From Parachlorella kessleri (Eukaryota; Chlorophyta; Trebouxiophyceae; Chlorellales; Chlorellaceae), in contig BBXU01003055.1 of the NCBI GenBank assembly GCA_001598975.1, positions 1-23,950 of the forward strand: DNA of 23,950 nt, written 5' to 3'. The translations under genes and the position numbers were made by a program. The notes under the pieces were generated by a model, which saw nothing but the letters and a program-made list of their open reading frames with translations, ran no database searches and was not told the DNA's origin. This document shows positions 8,909-20,200 of this stretch, one piece after another. Each line of letters opens with the position of its first letter. Position 1 is the first letter of the stretch.

Positions 8909-11900
8909 ATGAAGGGCACGATCATGCAGCGGCAACCTTGCTTGCAAACAAGCAAGGCGTGGCAGGCCAGGAGCAGCACCTCATGCCGGTTGGCAGGTGC
9001 GGCCAGTGACGACCGCTCGCTAAGGACTGGTCGCATGTCCCGGTCTTTGAAAGCCAGCCAGCCTAAGCTCCCGCCAGGCTTTTAACACTTGATGGTCAGT
9101 GAAGTTGTCCACATTAACCCTACTGACAACTTGTGGCCTTGATTGTGCAGGCCGCAGAATGGCACCCATCTCTGCGGTGTACAACCGGAACGGCCCTTAC
9201 AATGTCGTCATCACAGGGTCAACGAAAGGTGAGCAAGTCATTCGCACCCTGCCATTGCTGGCAGGACAATATGCAGCTTGCACTGCAGGCTGGCTTCAAA
9301 CACCCACTGTAGCATGGTCGAGGGCCTGCGGCAGGTATTAATGCTTAGTGGCATCTCACTGCTCGCGCAAGCTTGCAACATTGCCCGCCTTCCTTGTCCC
9401 TGGACTGGCTCCCACTGTCGCCTGCCATCCTTGGTATCACCAGGTGTGGGGCGGGCGTTGGCAGAGGAGTTCGTCAAGGCCGGTGACAGCGTGGTTGTGT
9501 GCTCGCGCGGGCCGGAGCGAGTTGCGACCGCCGTGGAGGAGTTGGCCGAGCTGGCTCGCAGCAGCGGCCGCAGCGGGGTGAAGGTCGCTGGGCTGCCGTG
9601 CAACGTGGCGCGGCCCGCTGACGTGGCAGCGCTGGCAGACTTTGCGGCGGAGGGTGAGTGCCAGTCAGGTTATTTACTGTAAACCCCATTTAACCCTAAA
9701 ATGGAGGGTGAATATCCGGCACGAAGCACCGTAGCGGAAAAAATGCCTGTGACGCGCTGCTGCCTGGCCCTGCCAGCAAGTCCAAGGTCAGTTGCAGCCA
9801 CTGGTGCTCGGGCATGGCTGTTACTATTTGCAGTGTGCCTGTTACTCCTGTTGGACATCGCAAGGGCTGATGGACGCTTGTGTACTGGGGCGCCAACTTC
9901 TTGTGGCCTTTCCGAATGGCTGCCGTCCCTCTCCCTGCCCTCCGCGGCCGCTGCTGCTGCAGAGCTGGGGCATGTGGACCTGTGGATCAACAATGCTGGC
10001 ACCAATGCCTATAAGTACTCGCTCCTGTCTGAGTGCACGGATGACGAGATTGTAAGCGTGGTGGAGACCAACATGCTGGGCGTGCTGCTCTGCTGCAAAG
10101 AGGTAACAACTTCGGGCTCGTGATGTACTCATTTGTAATAGACCCAGGTGCAGGACTGAAGAACATGGGATGCAGATGCTGTGGGACCCTGTTGGGGGTG
10201 CTGTGGTTGGCTGACTTGCAGCAATGATCAGTGGCCGTGACAGACTGACTGCTCTCACTGCTGGAAGTCAGGGCTAGCAAGCGTTGACCTACAACGTGGC
10301 AGGCCCGGGCCCGAGTACTGACTTTCCTTTGCACTGGTGTGCGGGAACGACGGGCGCCCATGGAAGTTCATAAAGTGGCATTGGTACCGCTTCCCCCCCC
10401 CCCCTCTCTCTCTCACTTGCCTTACAACCTCGTGAGCAGCTGCTGTTGTGTGGCGCAGGCTATTCGCATCATGGGCAAGCAGCCAACTGGCGGCCACATC
10501 TTCAACATGGATGTGAGCTCCTCCAAGCACCACTTGGCTTGCGTTGGGCGTTGGCTTGCGGCAGGCAAATAGGCAGCATTGAGCTTGGGGAGCAAGATTA
10601 GGTGCATGATTGTGCATTTTGTGTACCCAGGGGACGGCCCGCCATGCCCTGGTCTTCCGCAGCTTGGTCTGCTGTGCCTCTGTGTCGGTATGTTGGATGA
10701 GGCATTGTAAGCGCTCGGTGGGTGCTGCCTCGCCCTCTCCCATGCCATATCCCTTCTCTCTGTGCTAGCTATACATGGCCCTGCGCCCCTGCTCAGCATT
10801 TACTACTGTCCTGGATGCGGTGCCCTGACATGGTCTCTGCCAAGGGATGTTGGGCCCTGCCGCAGGGTGCTGGCGCCGACGGCGGCGCCACGCCGCGCTT
10901 TGCGCCCTACGGCGCCACCAAGCGCAGCCTGGAGCAGCTGGGCAAGTCGCTGTCTGCGGAGCTGCGGCTGCTGGGCTTGAAGGACATAGGCGTGCACAAC
11001 CTGTCTCCGGGCATGGTTACCACCGAGCTGCTGATGGCGGGTGGGTCGCCCTGGGAGCAGAAGCGGCGCAACCCACTCCCCGACCCGCTGATCCCTGACC
11101 CCCGCGAGATGGCTCTGGAACTGGGGACTCTGGCTGAGAGCATGGCTGGCGAGGTCGCTCGGGCGGGGGAGATGCTTGCTGCTGAGATTGAAGCTGAGGT
11201 GGCAGCTGACCTGGCAGCTGAGGGCGCGCTGTACACCCGCTCTGCGCGTGGGGAGCGCGCCAGGCGCGCTGTGCCCGCCGCGTGGCCGGCAGTGGGCAAG
11301 CGCTTTGGCCGCACACGCGGTGGCGAAACCCTCGAATCTACCGACCTGCCCACGGCAGGTGGGGACGACTGACAGGGAACATAGGGCCCGACAGGCGGGC
11401 AGAAGCCGGCTGGGCAGAGGGGTGCTACCTGCTTGCTGCATCATCTAGACAAGCATGCTGGTGCTGGTGGCTAGGCCGGGAGGCCAGGTAGGCAGGGGTG
11501 TTACGTCCCTAGTATGGGGCTGGGGCGGGGAGCACATCCTCCCTAGCTGCCTGCATGCAGGAGCAGGTCGGTTACGTTTGGGCAGCAGCAGCCCCTTGCC
11601 TCTAGGCTTACTTCAGCTGTGCCTCTTGTTGTTGAGGGAGCCCGGCAGCCTAGTGCTCGTGCGTTGCCTTGCTGCCCGCAGGAGCCGACAACAAGATAGC
11701 CAAGTTCTTCATCAACTGCCTGGCAGAGCGACCTGACACTGTCGCAAAGTTCCTGGTACCCAGGATCAGGCGGGTGCCGGTATCCACTCGGGCGCCACTG
11801 GGCGGCGTGGGTCAGAGCGCATACATCAGGTGAGCGGGGCACGGGCGGGGGTCAAGAGCATGGGAAGGGGGCAGGATAGTCACAAGCACCTTGAGCACTC

Positions 11901-12458
11901 TCTCTTAGAATGGTGCAACTGTTGGAAGAACTGAAAACCACGCCATCCCATGGCTGGTGGGACAGTTGTGCCATTCTCAAGGCAGTTCAAGGGAGGGCTT
12001 GCTCACTCACCAACCCTAGTATAGTGTCACCCAATGTCTAGGCCTGCGCCCCACCCTGAGATTCTGTGTGCACCAGTAAGGCGCAAGCGGGCGCATGCCA
12101 CTTTTACTGTGTTATGGCTGGGGGGGCACTCTTAGGGAGCACTGTTAACGAAGAATGAGCAGCAGATGGTACAGCGGCTGAGAGTGCCTTGGACGGGAGG
12201 AGCCTCTATGGCCTCGTGGGTGCTGTGTAGCTTTTGCCTTCGCCCTACATTGCTGGGACACATCAAGATGAAATAGGAGGTCTCGCTCTATAGCGCGGAG
12301 TGGGTGATGACAGTTTGAATGCGCATGTTCAATCTGTGTGCTGTGGCTTGTGTGTCCATGGCAGGTATTTGACCAAGCCCAAGGCCTACAAGCAAATCAT
12401 TGTGCGGCTGCTCACGGGTGCCCGCAAAAACCGTTTTGTGCCCGAGGACGCTGCCTAG
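8909..12458 (+). CDS. NOL: Chlorophyll b reductase NOL (NYC1-like), short-chain dehydrogenase
   Basis: Exons: 8909-8996, 9151-9228, 9444-9653, 9963-10102, 10459-10512, 10866-11040, 11682-11829, 12365-12458. All phases agree, giving 328 aa, close to plant NOL. Residues 1-30 (MKGTIMQRQPCLQTSKAWQA...) look like a chloroplast transit peptide. SDR motifs: TGSTKGVG (51-58, NADPH-binding), NNAG (135-138), YGATK (Tyr205, Lys209). HIFNMDGAGADG, HNLSPGMVTTELLMAG, AKFFINCLAE and a GARKNRF-VPED end match NOL as I recall it, better than NYC1. It reduces the 7-formyl group of chlorophyll b to 7-hydroxymethyl chlorophyll a at the thylakoid, the first step of chlorophyll b and LHCII breakdown. Exon 6 has a second in-phase donor after 11358 that would add 106 codons. 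The Ser that I recall in plant GAGSDG is Ala194 here. Confidence 0.93.
11041..11358 (+). other. Alternative NOL exon-6 extension between two same-phase 5' splice sites
   Basis: Exon 6 can end at 11040 (GCGG|GTGGGT) or 11358 (GCAG|GTGGGG). Both leave phase 1 and both join the 11682 exon to make GGA-GCC. The 318-nt segment is open throughout, has strong GC at third positions, and reads as an Ala/Glu-rich helix (EMALELGTLAESMAGEVARA) followed by an Arg-rich part. Plant NOL has nothing here. It could be a lineage-specific insertion, a regulated isoform, or open intron. Confidence 0.55.
11907..11977. repeat. Inverted repeat / hairpin in NOL intron 7
   Basis: Arms AGAATGGTGCAACTGT (11907-11922) and ACAGTTGTGCCATTCT (11962-11977) pair over 16 positions, with two G-U wobbles if transcribed on the plus strand. 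The 39-nt loop holds a smaller imperfect pairing around CCATCCCATGG. It could be a small-RNA precursor, a miniature element remnant, or chance. No flanking duplication was found. Confidence 0.5.
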
Positions 12459-13234
12459 CGTGCTGTGAGCACTGGCTGGTCGGGCCTTGGCTGGTCTCCT
12501 TTTGACATTCTTAAGCCGGCTGCGGCTGACACACATGCCTTCTTTGTATATGCAAACCCCGTGGCGGCTCCCCTTGTCTGTCTAACCACTGGCACTGCTG
12601 GTTTTGCTGAACCGCTACTGCCTGCAGCTACTGTGTCTGTACGTTCCCCCTTACAGCTTCTCTCGGTGTCTCATTTCATTGGCTTATATGCGTTTGAACA
12701 TTCTTTTGAGGAGGCATTTGGTGATGTCGAGTCACCGGCTGTACAGTATGAGACGATGACGAGAGGGTGCCTGCGGGCCTTCTCCTGGGGTACTTGTCGA
12801 AATTCATGATTGTTCAGCCACGTCCGAACTTTGCATGTCCATGCTGCTGTAGTCTGCCCAAGTTTTAGCATGTCCAAGCTGTAGTTTGTGTTGCTGTTCA
12901 ATACCATAGTTTTGGGGCGGCGCTGATAGTACTCCGGTAGCAGCTGTGGGCATGGCAGCTCGGGCTGTGGCGCTGTTGTTTGCAAGTCTGGCTGTACTGT
13001 TATCGGGACAAAGTTGGGGTTAACCACGATTGCGTTGTTGGTAGGCCTCTGGTTGCTGTTGCATCAGTCATGGTGGTTTGTAAGACGTGTTGTAACGTAT
13101 ACTATGTTGTCATGCCTCAGGCTGTAGAACTGGGGCTGTGAGGGGTGCTGGTGTGGGAGCTCCTGGCTGTCAAAGTTGGGTACGAGACCCCTGGCAGTGA
13201 CCTGGTTGAGTTGGCTGTATGCTTGAAACTGTAA
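12459..13234 (+). terminator. NOL 3' UTR with three TGTAA poly(A) signals
   Basis: TGTAA occurs at 13079-13083, 13091-13095 and 13230-13234, the first about 620 nt after the NOL stop. No coding exon was supported in this stretch; it is rich in GCTGT and GTTG words. Which signal is used cannot be told from sequence. Confidence 0.45.
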
Positions 13235-14237
13235 AGGACACCAGGATTCGCTTGGAAAGCTCCCACGGGATGCCAGCCTCACTGACTCCCACTGGGGCCG
13301 CTGGCAAATAAATGATGCGCTGACGCAGCTGGCACCCGCCATACTGCTGTCTGACCCTTTCCTGTCACGTGCACTTGCATCTTAATGAATGTGGCCAGGC
13401 AAAGGAGGCCTGAATTGCATGATAATCTGAAGTGCCGTCGTACTGGCTTCAGTAATGAAACCACCTTTCAAGTGCTGTGTGTCTGCTGAGCAATGCCATA
13501 GCTTACAGCTGGGGCCTTCCCAATACAGAATACCCATACTACATAGAAGCACCTGGCGTCAACAGGCCAGCCATAGAAGCAGGCTCACCATCTAACAAAA
13601 GCCCACAATGCGGGTCCTGTCCAGAAGTCGTGGATGCAGGAGGGCCGCAAACTTGGTAATCAGGCCACAGCTGGCAGCCGCCACAGATCACAAGAGACTA
13701 GATGCAAAAGAGGGGGCTGGACTCCCACGGGGTCTCGTCAGGCAAACTTAGAAAGTAAAGCACCGCACTGCATCTGGCATGGTAGCAAAGAAGCCTCCAC
13801 AGCTCTCGCTACCCAAAGAATTGCGGGAGTGGCCAGGCACAAGAGCGCCACGCAAGCACCGCAGTGACGCTGCCACAGCTCAGCAAACAACGAAATGAAA
13901 CGCGTGTAATGAAAGTGAAAACAAATTAGCCGATAGGTTGAATGGCACAGGCAACTAACATACGTTCAACCTGGGCCGCCCGGCGGGCACGGCCACACAG
14001 GCCCGCACCCCATTGAGCGCCTTGCAATACGTGCAGCCACACAGATGCCACGGCCGGCATGCGTTGCCTGGGGATGGTAAGGAATCCTTCTTTCCAATCA
14101 AGGACTGTCTAGCACAAGGAACATGCAGCCAGAGCAGTAGGCCAGCACAGATCAACCCCCAGGCAGCCTCCCGACACCTGCCACACCTGGGAGGCTACTT
14201 GACATCAAAAACTCACTCAGAGCCAGTGCAACTGGCC
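13235..14237 (-). terminator. ABC1K 3' UTR and shared convergent 3' region
   Basis: On the minus strand TGTAA occurs at 13507-13503, the only copy I found after the ABC1K stop, implying a 3' UTR of about 730 nt. The NOL and ABC1K transcripts would then end within about 270-430 bp of each other. No gene is supported inside. Confidence 0.45.
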
Positions 14238-17200
14238 CTATGCTGCCCCCGTCAGCTGCAGCTCCTTCTTTTCCAAGCTCTGGACCTGCAAAGGACAAGC
14301 ATGGGTCGTGCTGCTGTTTCCATATAAGGCAAGCAGCTGTGCCACTACGCCCGCCAGCAGTACCCCATGACTTCCCAGGGCCTTGACTGTTACAGAGAGC
14401 GGCTCAAATAGCCAATCACCCGCAGGGAGCCACGCCAGCACTACCCGGCAACTGGCTATGCAGGGCTGCCGGATACCACAGGCTTTCAGGGCCAAGTAAC
14501 ATAAAGTTGAAGAAAAAGCAGGCCTCGCCTGGAGTGAGCCATCTCCCTCCACCAAGCGGACGACCCACCAAGGCAACTGCACCCTGCAACCGCACCGCGG
14601 GTGAGGCCCGCGCCACCCAGCACACTCCCAAGCAACCAGTAGAGCAACGGCTGCAAGCGAGGCGCGTCACGACAAGGACACACCACGCACCTTGATGACG
14701 TTAATCAGCGTGAGGAAGCCAAAGAAGGCCGCCCCTGCAAAGCTGGCAGTCGACGCTGCGCTGAGCGCGCTGAGGCGCAGCACGGTTCCCATGTTCACCA
14801 GCATAGAGGCTGCGATGGCCGCCAGCAGCGCTTTTTGCATGCCCTGCAAGACATGTGTGGGGCACAGTCTGTCGGACGAGGGAGAGGGGCACATGACAGG
14901 CAGGCGGGTGATGACGATTTCTGTCCATGCAACTGCACCATCGCGGGACTACACCCAGGGACTCCCCAGGAAAAAACAATGGCTGGCTTACTTCCAAACC
15001 ATGGCAAGGTATGCAGCCGATCACCCCTGCGCACCTGCACCCGGTTGAGCGCTCGCTCCGCTTCCAGCGCCCTCACTCTCAGCTTGAGGTCGCCCCGCTC
15101 CAGCTTGGTCACTGTCGTTGCCACGTCCTCGATGTAGTTGGGCCCCTTGAATAGATTCTTCACTGCACGGTTCTGCAGCAGTTAAGACCAGGGAGATGGG
15201 AGACGCTGAATTGATGCTTGTGTTACAAAGACTGGTACCTTTGTGAGGCTGTCGCATCATCATATCTGCCGCTGTGCGAAGTGCTGGGTCCCTACCACGG
15301 GCGTCGGTGCTGCATGCCCACCACGGGGGTGGGAGCAAGTGGGTAGGTTGAGGAAGGGGTGCCTTGAATGACGAGATAGAAAGGTGGGGATGATTAAGGG
15401 ATAGGTGGGTGAGAAAACTCCATGCACAACCCCGGAAACCCCGAACCGACTCCAGCGGACGGGGGTCGCCAAGGGGCACAGCAACCATGCAAGCACGCCT
15501 GAGGACCAGGGACGGCAAGTCATCAAGCAAGGCACCCTGTAAGTCTGATCAAGCAGCGGTCCCCACAGCGGTCTCAACAGCGTGCTGCACGCGTGTGGTA
15601 TAAGGGCCGGGCGGCCCAGCAACCTACACAAAAAGCATTGCCAGCTACTTCAAGTGGCACACAAGTGGCTGCTGGCTTTCACGCTCCCACCTGCAGGCCC
15701 AGCCGCTTTTGGAACTCCTTCTGCAGCGCGGCATACTGTGGCTGGCCCTCCAGCAGCAGCTCCCGCGCGTAGGGGGCTGCAAGGGCAGACGGCAAACCAG
15801 GGAGGGCCCCTCAGTACGAAACGACCACCTTGCAAGTGGTCATGTGAAGAACATGTGAAGCACACAGTGCCTCCATGGCATACATTGGATCCAAGGTTTG
15901 AAGAATGATGACCAACCGCTTGCCGACAATTTGATATCCAGTGGTCCCTAACACACAGCTTGAGAACAGCAACAGAAGGGCCACTTCGCGCACTTACCCG
16001 CGATTTCTGAGATGTCAAACCGCGGGTCCAGCCCCTTGCCGATGCCGTCCAGCACCGTGAAGGAGCGCACCACAAAGGTGAATGTGGCCGGGAAGCGGAA
16101 GGGCTTGTCGGCGGCAGCAACCAGCAGGTCCTCGCCTGCAGGGAAGGGAACACAAGGGGACCAAGGGAGCGTTACCCGTGCACGCGACAGCACATCATGA
16201 GAGGCGACAGATAGGGGCCATGAGACGCCACGTACAGGGGCACAGAGGCTTGTAGGCGGCGGCAACCAGCGCTGCAGGGTAGCGGCTAGGAGCAGGCAGA
16301 CGACAACAGTATGCATGGGTGCAAGGTTGCTGGTGTGGCCAGCCACAAGGTAAGTGCGCCAGGATTCAAGGCAGGTGCAATGCTACCTCTGACCGCGCTC
16401 ACCAACTAGCACGACTACAAACAACCTCAGGCAGGCACCCACTCACCAATGTTGGCCAGGATCTGCTTCCGCCGCGCCTTCATGTCATCCTTAGTCACCG
16501 TCTGCGCCTTGAAGGTCTTCTCGTACTCCTTGCTGCGCTGCCGCTCACGCTTCTGCTCCTCCAGCCGGTCCTGGAAGGACTTGAGGAAGAACTCGGCCGT
16601 GCGGCGGACAGCAACCCTGCAAAGCGCAGTCAGTGCCAACTGAGTTGCAGGCAGGAGCTACGGCTCATCCCAGGCCGGCGCGCTACACCCAGCCAGCCAC
16701 CAGCCAACATATCGCCCACACTCCGCACAAAAGGCGCACGATGACGCTCATGCTTGCTAGCCAGACAGGAAGGCAGCACGGTTAGAAAGGGAGCCACACA
16801 CCCTGCATCCCCCGCACCCCCTCCCCCCCCCCCCCCTTCTCCTTTCCCAGCACCAACCACACCAGGGCTACCTGTCATGCCCACCAGCATGACAGAAACC
16901 ACACACAATGCACAAGGCACTGATATCAGCACGCAATGTTTGACAGCCAGCGCTCACCCCAAGGACATCCCACGAGGCGCACCTGCCTCCCTCCCCCTCT
17001 GGACTTAAGGTCCTAAGGGAACAGGCCTGGCAGCTATCACACCCACCGCACCTGTCACCTTGAGCACCAGCACCCTCCTGGGCCCCTCACAGTAAGTGAG
17101 AAAGCTGCAAGTCCAAGCGCGGCTCAACACAGCAAGCGCACCTGTCCCCTCCGGGCACCAGCACCCCCATGGCCACCAGGGCATCCAAGCACCGGTCAGC

Positions 17201-20200
17201 ATCCTTCTCATACACCCCGTAGAACAGCTCCATCAGGCCACCCCTGCAGCGAGAGGGGTACATCAACCCACTCAGAGTTGCCACAAGCGCTGGTCGACTC
17301 TGCAGATGATGGTACCAGAGCACACCGACTCTGGCCATCCTAGGGGGACTACCAGGCGCTGCTGGACATTGCAACACGACATGCCGCAAGAGTTCCCTCA
17401 CATCAGTCCACCCAACGGCCCGATACCAGAAGTAAATCATTGCTACCATCGAGCGCCCTACCTAGCCCCCATACGCCAAGCCACGCTCCTACCCATGAAA
17501 GACATACACGTCCACCACACTTCTCAACAGGCTGGCGTCACAGGCCCGCACCTGATGCCCGATGGAATGGATCCCATCATGCCAAAATCGTAATAGATCA
17601 GCCGCCCGCCGCCCTCGGCATCCACCGCAATGTTGCCTACAGGCCGGCCAAACAAACAAACAATCAATTAACCAGCCAGCCAGTAGTCATTAGCGCACCC
17701 CTGGGGCCCGCCTGCGACGCAGGTGCCTCAGCTGCGCTCTGTACCCATACAGACTCACTAGCCGGGCCCAGGTCAGAAGGCACCACCCAGTCTCTGAACC
17801 ATACGTATAAGGCACTACTTCCCAAAAGGACAGCGCCTCCTGCCACATGACCTCCGCATAGCAAGACTGCTTCAGACGACGGTGCGTTTCCATACGGGAG
17901 GGCGGTGGCAGGTGGCAGATGCACCCAAGCTGCCTGCATAGCACGTACGCCAGTTACAGTGGCTTGCTTGAGATGCTGCCCAAGGCAGCTGGGTCACCTG
18001 GGTGGGGGTCTGCGTGGAAGAAGCCATGGTTGAGGATCTGCTGCAGGTAAGACTCCACCGACAGCCGCGCCAGGCGCTTGCGGTCCACGCCCAGCCGGTC
18101 CAGCTCTTCGACTGCACAGGGGGGCAGGGCATGGTAGGGCTAGTTAAGGGTTGGTCACTGAATAGTCAATGACAGCGCTTCCTGACTACGCCCAGCCGGT
18201 CTAGCTCCTCAACTGCAGTGCGGGCAGGGCATGCTAGTGTCAAGCTTAGTTACAGGGTGGTCAAGAAGGGCAATTGTGGTCCTCGCCCGTGCGGCCAAGC
18301 CACTCAAGGCCAAAGGCAACGTAATAGCTCCAGATGACACACTGCCACCCCCGCAAACATCACACTAGGACCATGAGCAGCTAGCAGCCGCAGCAGCTAC
18401 TCACTCCTGTTGATCTTGACACCCGGAGTGTACTCCATGGTCAGCACTTGGCTGGTTGTGTAGTCCCAGAGCACCCGTGGCACCTTCACCCAGTCGGTGT
18501 TGGCAAAGTTCTGACGGAACCGGTCGGCGTTCTGGCCTTCCAGGACATAGTCGATCTCCTGCAGAAAAAACAGCTAGGGGTTGATGGTGTAACTACTAGC
18601 GTCCGCATTCAAATGCCAGCAGAGCGTCTATCCAGATCGGCTGCGGGCAGCCTGCCGACGTGGACCATGCACCAGTCCTTACCGCAGTGCGGCTGGTAAT
18701 CAAGGGACGCTCAGCTGTGAAGCAGACAACGCTTGCCACCATAAGGTTGTGAGGCTAAGATAGCATGTAGCCACACAGCAAGTGCGTAAGCATATCAGAT
18801 TTGATCAACCAGCTGGCCGCCCAGTCACCATGACCCCTTGAGAAACTCTCTTGGGAAAAAGCCTTGGGGGAGTGGGGATTGAACCACTACTGCTTGCCTG
18901 GTAAAGGATGCGTGAGCACTCGTCATAGATGGCCACCCAGTCGCGGGCAGCGCCGTCCGACTTGGGATCAACCTGCATATGATGCACAGGTGTGTTTATA
19001 CGTCTTAGCAAGTCCGGGCCATCAGGAATGAAATCGTCTTCCCCAGCAAAGGCCCATGCCTGGCAGCTGCACATTCTGTGCCAGGCACTCCAGCCAATAA
19101 TGCAGTGCTTCCATGTGCCCACTTTCGCCACATGGCAGCACCATGCAGCACCATTGCCCGGCAGCGGCATGGCTCCTCACAACAACCATTGGGAGCGGAC
19201 AGGCCGGCGGGTGCGTCCCTCGTCCTGACCACTCCCTCTTTTTCAATTTGAACCTTTCCACTCCCAAGGCACTACCACAACTGCCCTGGTACCAGGTCAC
19301 TCTTCCCTGGGCCACCCATCAGTCAACAGAACCATCTAGCCAACCTACTAAGGCCAACAGCCCCGTGGCATCCCCCACACTGCCCACTTGCCTTCTGAAG
19401 CCACTGCGCCAGCACCCGCACGTTCTTCAGGTCAATGTCAAACAGCTCTTTCAGCCCGGGCCGCTGCACCTTCACAACCACACGCTGCCCGTTGACCTGC
19501 ACGATAAGACAGGAGCGTGCGTGCACATGTGTGAATGCCACAGGAAAGCGCCGAGCGCATCACGGCCAGGCGGCGATTGTGCCACTAAAGGTTGTCAGGC
19601 AAAGCCGTATCACAACCAGGTCCGATTAACGACTTGCACCCAAGCATGAGCCTCAGCTCTCAGGCCAGGGGCACTCCTATCTTTTTTCCCATGCCTTCCC
19701 CTCCCCTGGCACCCTGGACGACGCAGGGAACGGTGCCACTTACGTGGCACCGGCAACATATGGAGGCTGCGATAATGGGCGCGGCCTGTGCCAGACTCGT
19801 CTCAAGGCTTGGCTGGGATACAGAAATTCCCACAGCACAGCACAGTCGGCGCTCCCCACACACGCCACACACCTTGGCACTGTGCACTTGGCCCAGGGAC
19901 GCTGCTGCAATGGACATGGGGTCACCCTTGTCTACAACACATTAGTCGCTATTTAGCCAACCCCCACAAGGCCCACCTTGGCACAGTGCACTTGACCCAG
20001 AGAGGCTGCTGCGATGGGCACGGGGTCAAACTCCTCGTACAGCTGGCTGATGGGGCGGCCCAGCCCGCTCTCCACAATGGCGATGGCTGAGGCGGAGTCA
20101 AAGGCCGGCACGTTGTCCTGCGAGACACAAAACAGAACCTCCCTTTCAGGCCAGCAATGTGGCAGCCCCAGGGTTGATGTGTCAGTAAGACCCTGCATAA

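Noticed and set aside
16816..16840. Poly-C tract (also near 10389 and the poly-G at 20988)
   Set aside because: Simple mononucleotide or pyrimidine runs in introns; of note only as possible assembly weak spots.
18870..18890. GGTTCAATCCCC on the minus strand, B-box-like
   Set aside because: It is in a short stretch after ABC1K exon 8, with no A box or tRNA fold around it.
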